Below, piece by piece: positions 4,966 to 5,877 of a stretch of 5,877 nucleotides of DNA (position 1 is its first letter; the number at the start of each line of letters is the position of its first letter). This DNA comes from GCA-016699105 sp036518915 (GTDB lineage Bacteria > Patescibacteriota > Saccharimonadia > UBA4664): NCBI GenBank assembly GCA_036518915.1, contig DATDME010000093.1, positions 1 through 5,877 of the forward strand, written 5' to 3'. The notes under the pieces were generated by a model, which searched no databases, was not told the origin of the DNA, and was given only the letters and a program-made list of their open reading frames with translations. Both the position numbers and the translations under genes were made by a program.

Positions 4966-5877
4966 TTAGCCAATTTTGCCCACACCGGAAGCGGCAATGA
5001 TGAGCATGAGGGCGAGTACGGCGAGCACCTCGACCGCAGCCAGATAACGGTAGCGGCGGCTATCCCAGTGCTTGAGGCGCTTACGCCAGGCTGTCCAGTG
5101 GGTGGCCACGAACACGCCGAGCAGCAACAGCAGCAAGAAGATGGTCACCACTTCACCCCAGTTGAGTGACTTCAGCAGTGCAACGGGCTGGAACAGGCTG
5201 CGATTGACGCCCACCGGCGCGGCCGGAGCGAGCGTGGCGGCCAAGCTGGGGCTGGGGGCGGGACTGGAGCTGGCTGCGGGGCTAGCCACGGGGCTGGGTG
5301 TAGGCGTCGGCGCGGGGCTGGCGGCCGGCGTCGCGGTGGCCACGACCGCGGCCGGCTTAACGGTTGGCTTGGGGGTCGGCGCGGCCGTGGCGGCCGGCGT
5401 GCTTGCCTCAGCGCCATAGTGCGCCACCACCAGTGTGGTCTGGCCGCCGACCAGCGTGCCGTTTTCCACGCTGAAACCCACGTCTTTATAGTTGGCGTTG
5501 AGGATGTTGGCGCGGTGGCCGGGCGAGTTCATCCAGCCCTGCATCACGCCGTCGGAGGTGTCGAAGTCTTTGGCCAAGTTTTCGCCGGCGTAGGTGTAAT
5601 GGTAGCCGGCCTGTTGGAACCAGTACCACGGCTGGATGCCGCTAGGGCTGACATGCGCCCAGTAATCTTCGGCGAACATATTATTGGCTTTGAGCGTGGC
5701 GGATTGGTTTAAGCGGGCATCAAGCCGGAGGGCGGGCAGGCCGTTGGCGGCCCGCTGCTGGTTGGTGAGGGTAAGCAAGTCGGCAGCGGTAATATTTGAC
5801 GCGTAGCCGAGCACCCGGGCGTGCGGGCCCATCAGCAGGTTGGCCGTCACCTGCACCGTGAGAATCAGCGCGGCCAT
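4966..5877 (-). CDS. CAP/SCP-domain extracellular protein, membrane-tethered, 5' end cut by window edge
   Basis: The 303 visible residues end in TAA. The first visible Met is the last codon of the window and lies inside a hydrophobic stretch (MAALILTVQVTANLLM), so the true start is probably further right. The CAP domain (about 32-155) begins LLTLTNQQRAANGLPAL and carries WAHVSPSG (His75), YTYAGENLA (Glu99), the signature GWMNSPGHRANIL with His121, and VVAHYG (His153), consistent with the family's cavity His/Glu set. A long Pro/Ala/Thr/Ser stalk (about 157-222) separates it from two membrane helices at about 243-260 and 279-297, with a basic loop (AWRKRLKHW, then RRYRY) between them. CAP proteins are secreted, and their bacterial functions are mostly unresolved. 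The signal anchor and two C-terminal helices would hold the CAP domain outside the membrane. It is likely the first gene of a unit with the PH-domain gene. Confidence 0.93.
   Translation of the reverse strand: MAALILTVQVTANLLMGPHARVLGYASNITAADLLTLTNQQRAANGLPALRLDARLNQSATLKANNMFAEDYWAHVSPSGIQPWYWFQQAGYHYTYAGENLAKDFDTSDGVMQGWMNSPGHRANILNANYKDVGFSVENGTLVGGQTTLVVAHYGAEASTPAATAAPTPKPTVKPAAVVATATPAASPAPTPTPSPVASPAASSSPAPSPSLAATLAPAAPVGVNRSLFQPVALLKSLNWGEVVTIFLLLLLLGVFVATHWTAWRKRLKHWDSRRYRYLAAVEVLAVLALMLIIAASGVGKIG

Noticed and set aside
5217..5410. DNA repeats in the CAP gene (GGCGGCCGGCGT and GGGGCTG copies)
   Set aside because: They are explained by the low-complexity Pro/Ala/Thr codons of the stalk rather than by a separate repeat element.
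5072..5712. Plus-strand frames rich in Gly/Ala/Val opposite the CAP gene
   Set aside because: They are antisense translations of the Pro/Ala stalk and CAP domain, with no independent support.

Overview
The window looks like ordinary chromosome from a moderately GC-rich bacterium with a compact genome. The layout is short intergenic gaps, small genes and several membrane-anchored surface proteins. The form of the CAP protein (conserved core followed by a Pro/Ala stalk and C-terminal membrane helices) and the PH-domain membrane protein beside it recall Patescibacteria/CPR, perhaps Saccharibacteria. That placement is inferred from remembered family resemblance and is not proven by any marker here. 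The genetic code appears standard: about 1,700 codons of the five main genes contain no in-frame TGA.

Region by region. Positions 1-173 hold no convincing gene. They contain a nested inverted repeat (8-68) and a strong GC hairpin (132-163) just past the stop of the first gene. Positions 174-853, minus strand, encode a small membrane-anchored coiled-coil protein of unknown function. It is preceded in another frame by a short coding-looking stretch with an internal TGA, so the locus may be one decayed gene or two overlapping small ones. Positions 910-2913, minus strand, are a complete uvrB for nucleotide excision repair.

The gap at 2914-3103 separates uvrB from a divergent gene. It contains a perfect TATAAT 6 bases before the uvrB ATG, a GTTC-N7-GTTC element resembling the alphaproteobacterial LexA box, two adjacent tandem duplications, and a potentially switchable RNA leader. 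The divergent gene (3104-4282, plus strand) encodes a multi-spanning membrane protein with a Pro/Ala/Ser/Thr stalk and a C-terminal domain that I read as an RlpA-like double-psi beta-barrel. It ends at a likely intrinsic terminator. Converging on it from the right are a PH-domain membrane protein (4363-4935) and, upstream of that, a CAP/SCP-domain protein (4966 to beyond the right edge).

Functionally, uvrB is housekeeping DNA repair. The other three recognisable genes point to the cell envelope: two expose a globular domain outside the membrane on a low-complexity stalk, one being CAP and the other DPBB-like. I found no phage, CRISPR, toxin-antitoxin or insertion-sequence signature. The most interesting material is regulatory (the uvrB promoter region and the apparent leaderless promoters), together with the membrane-DPBB architecture and the interrupted small gene.
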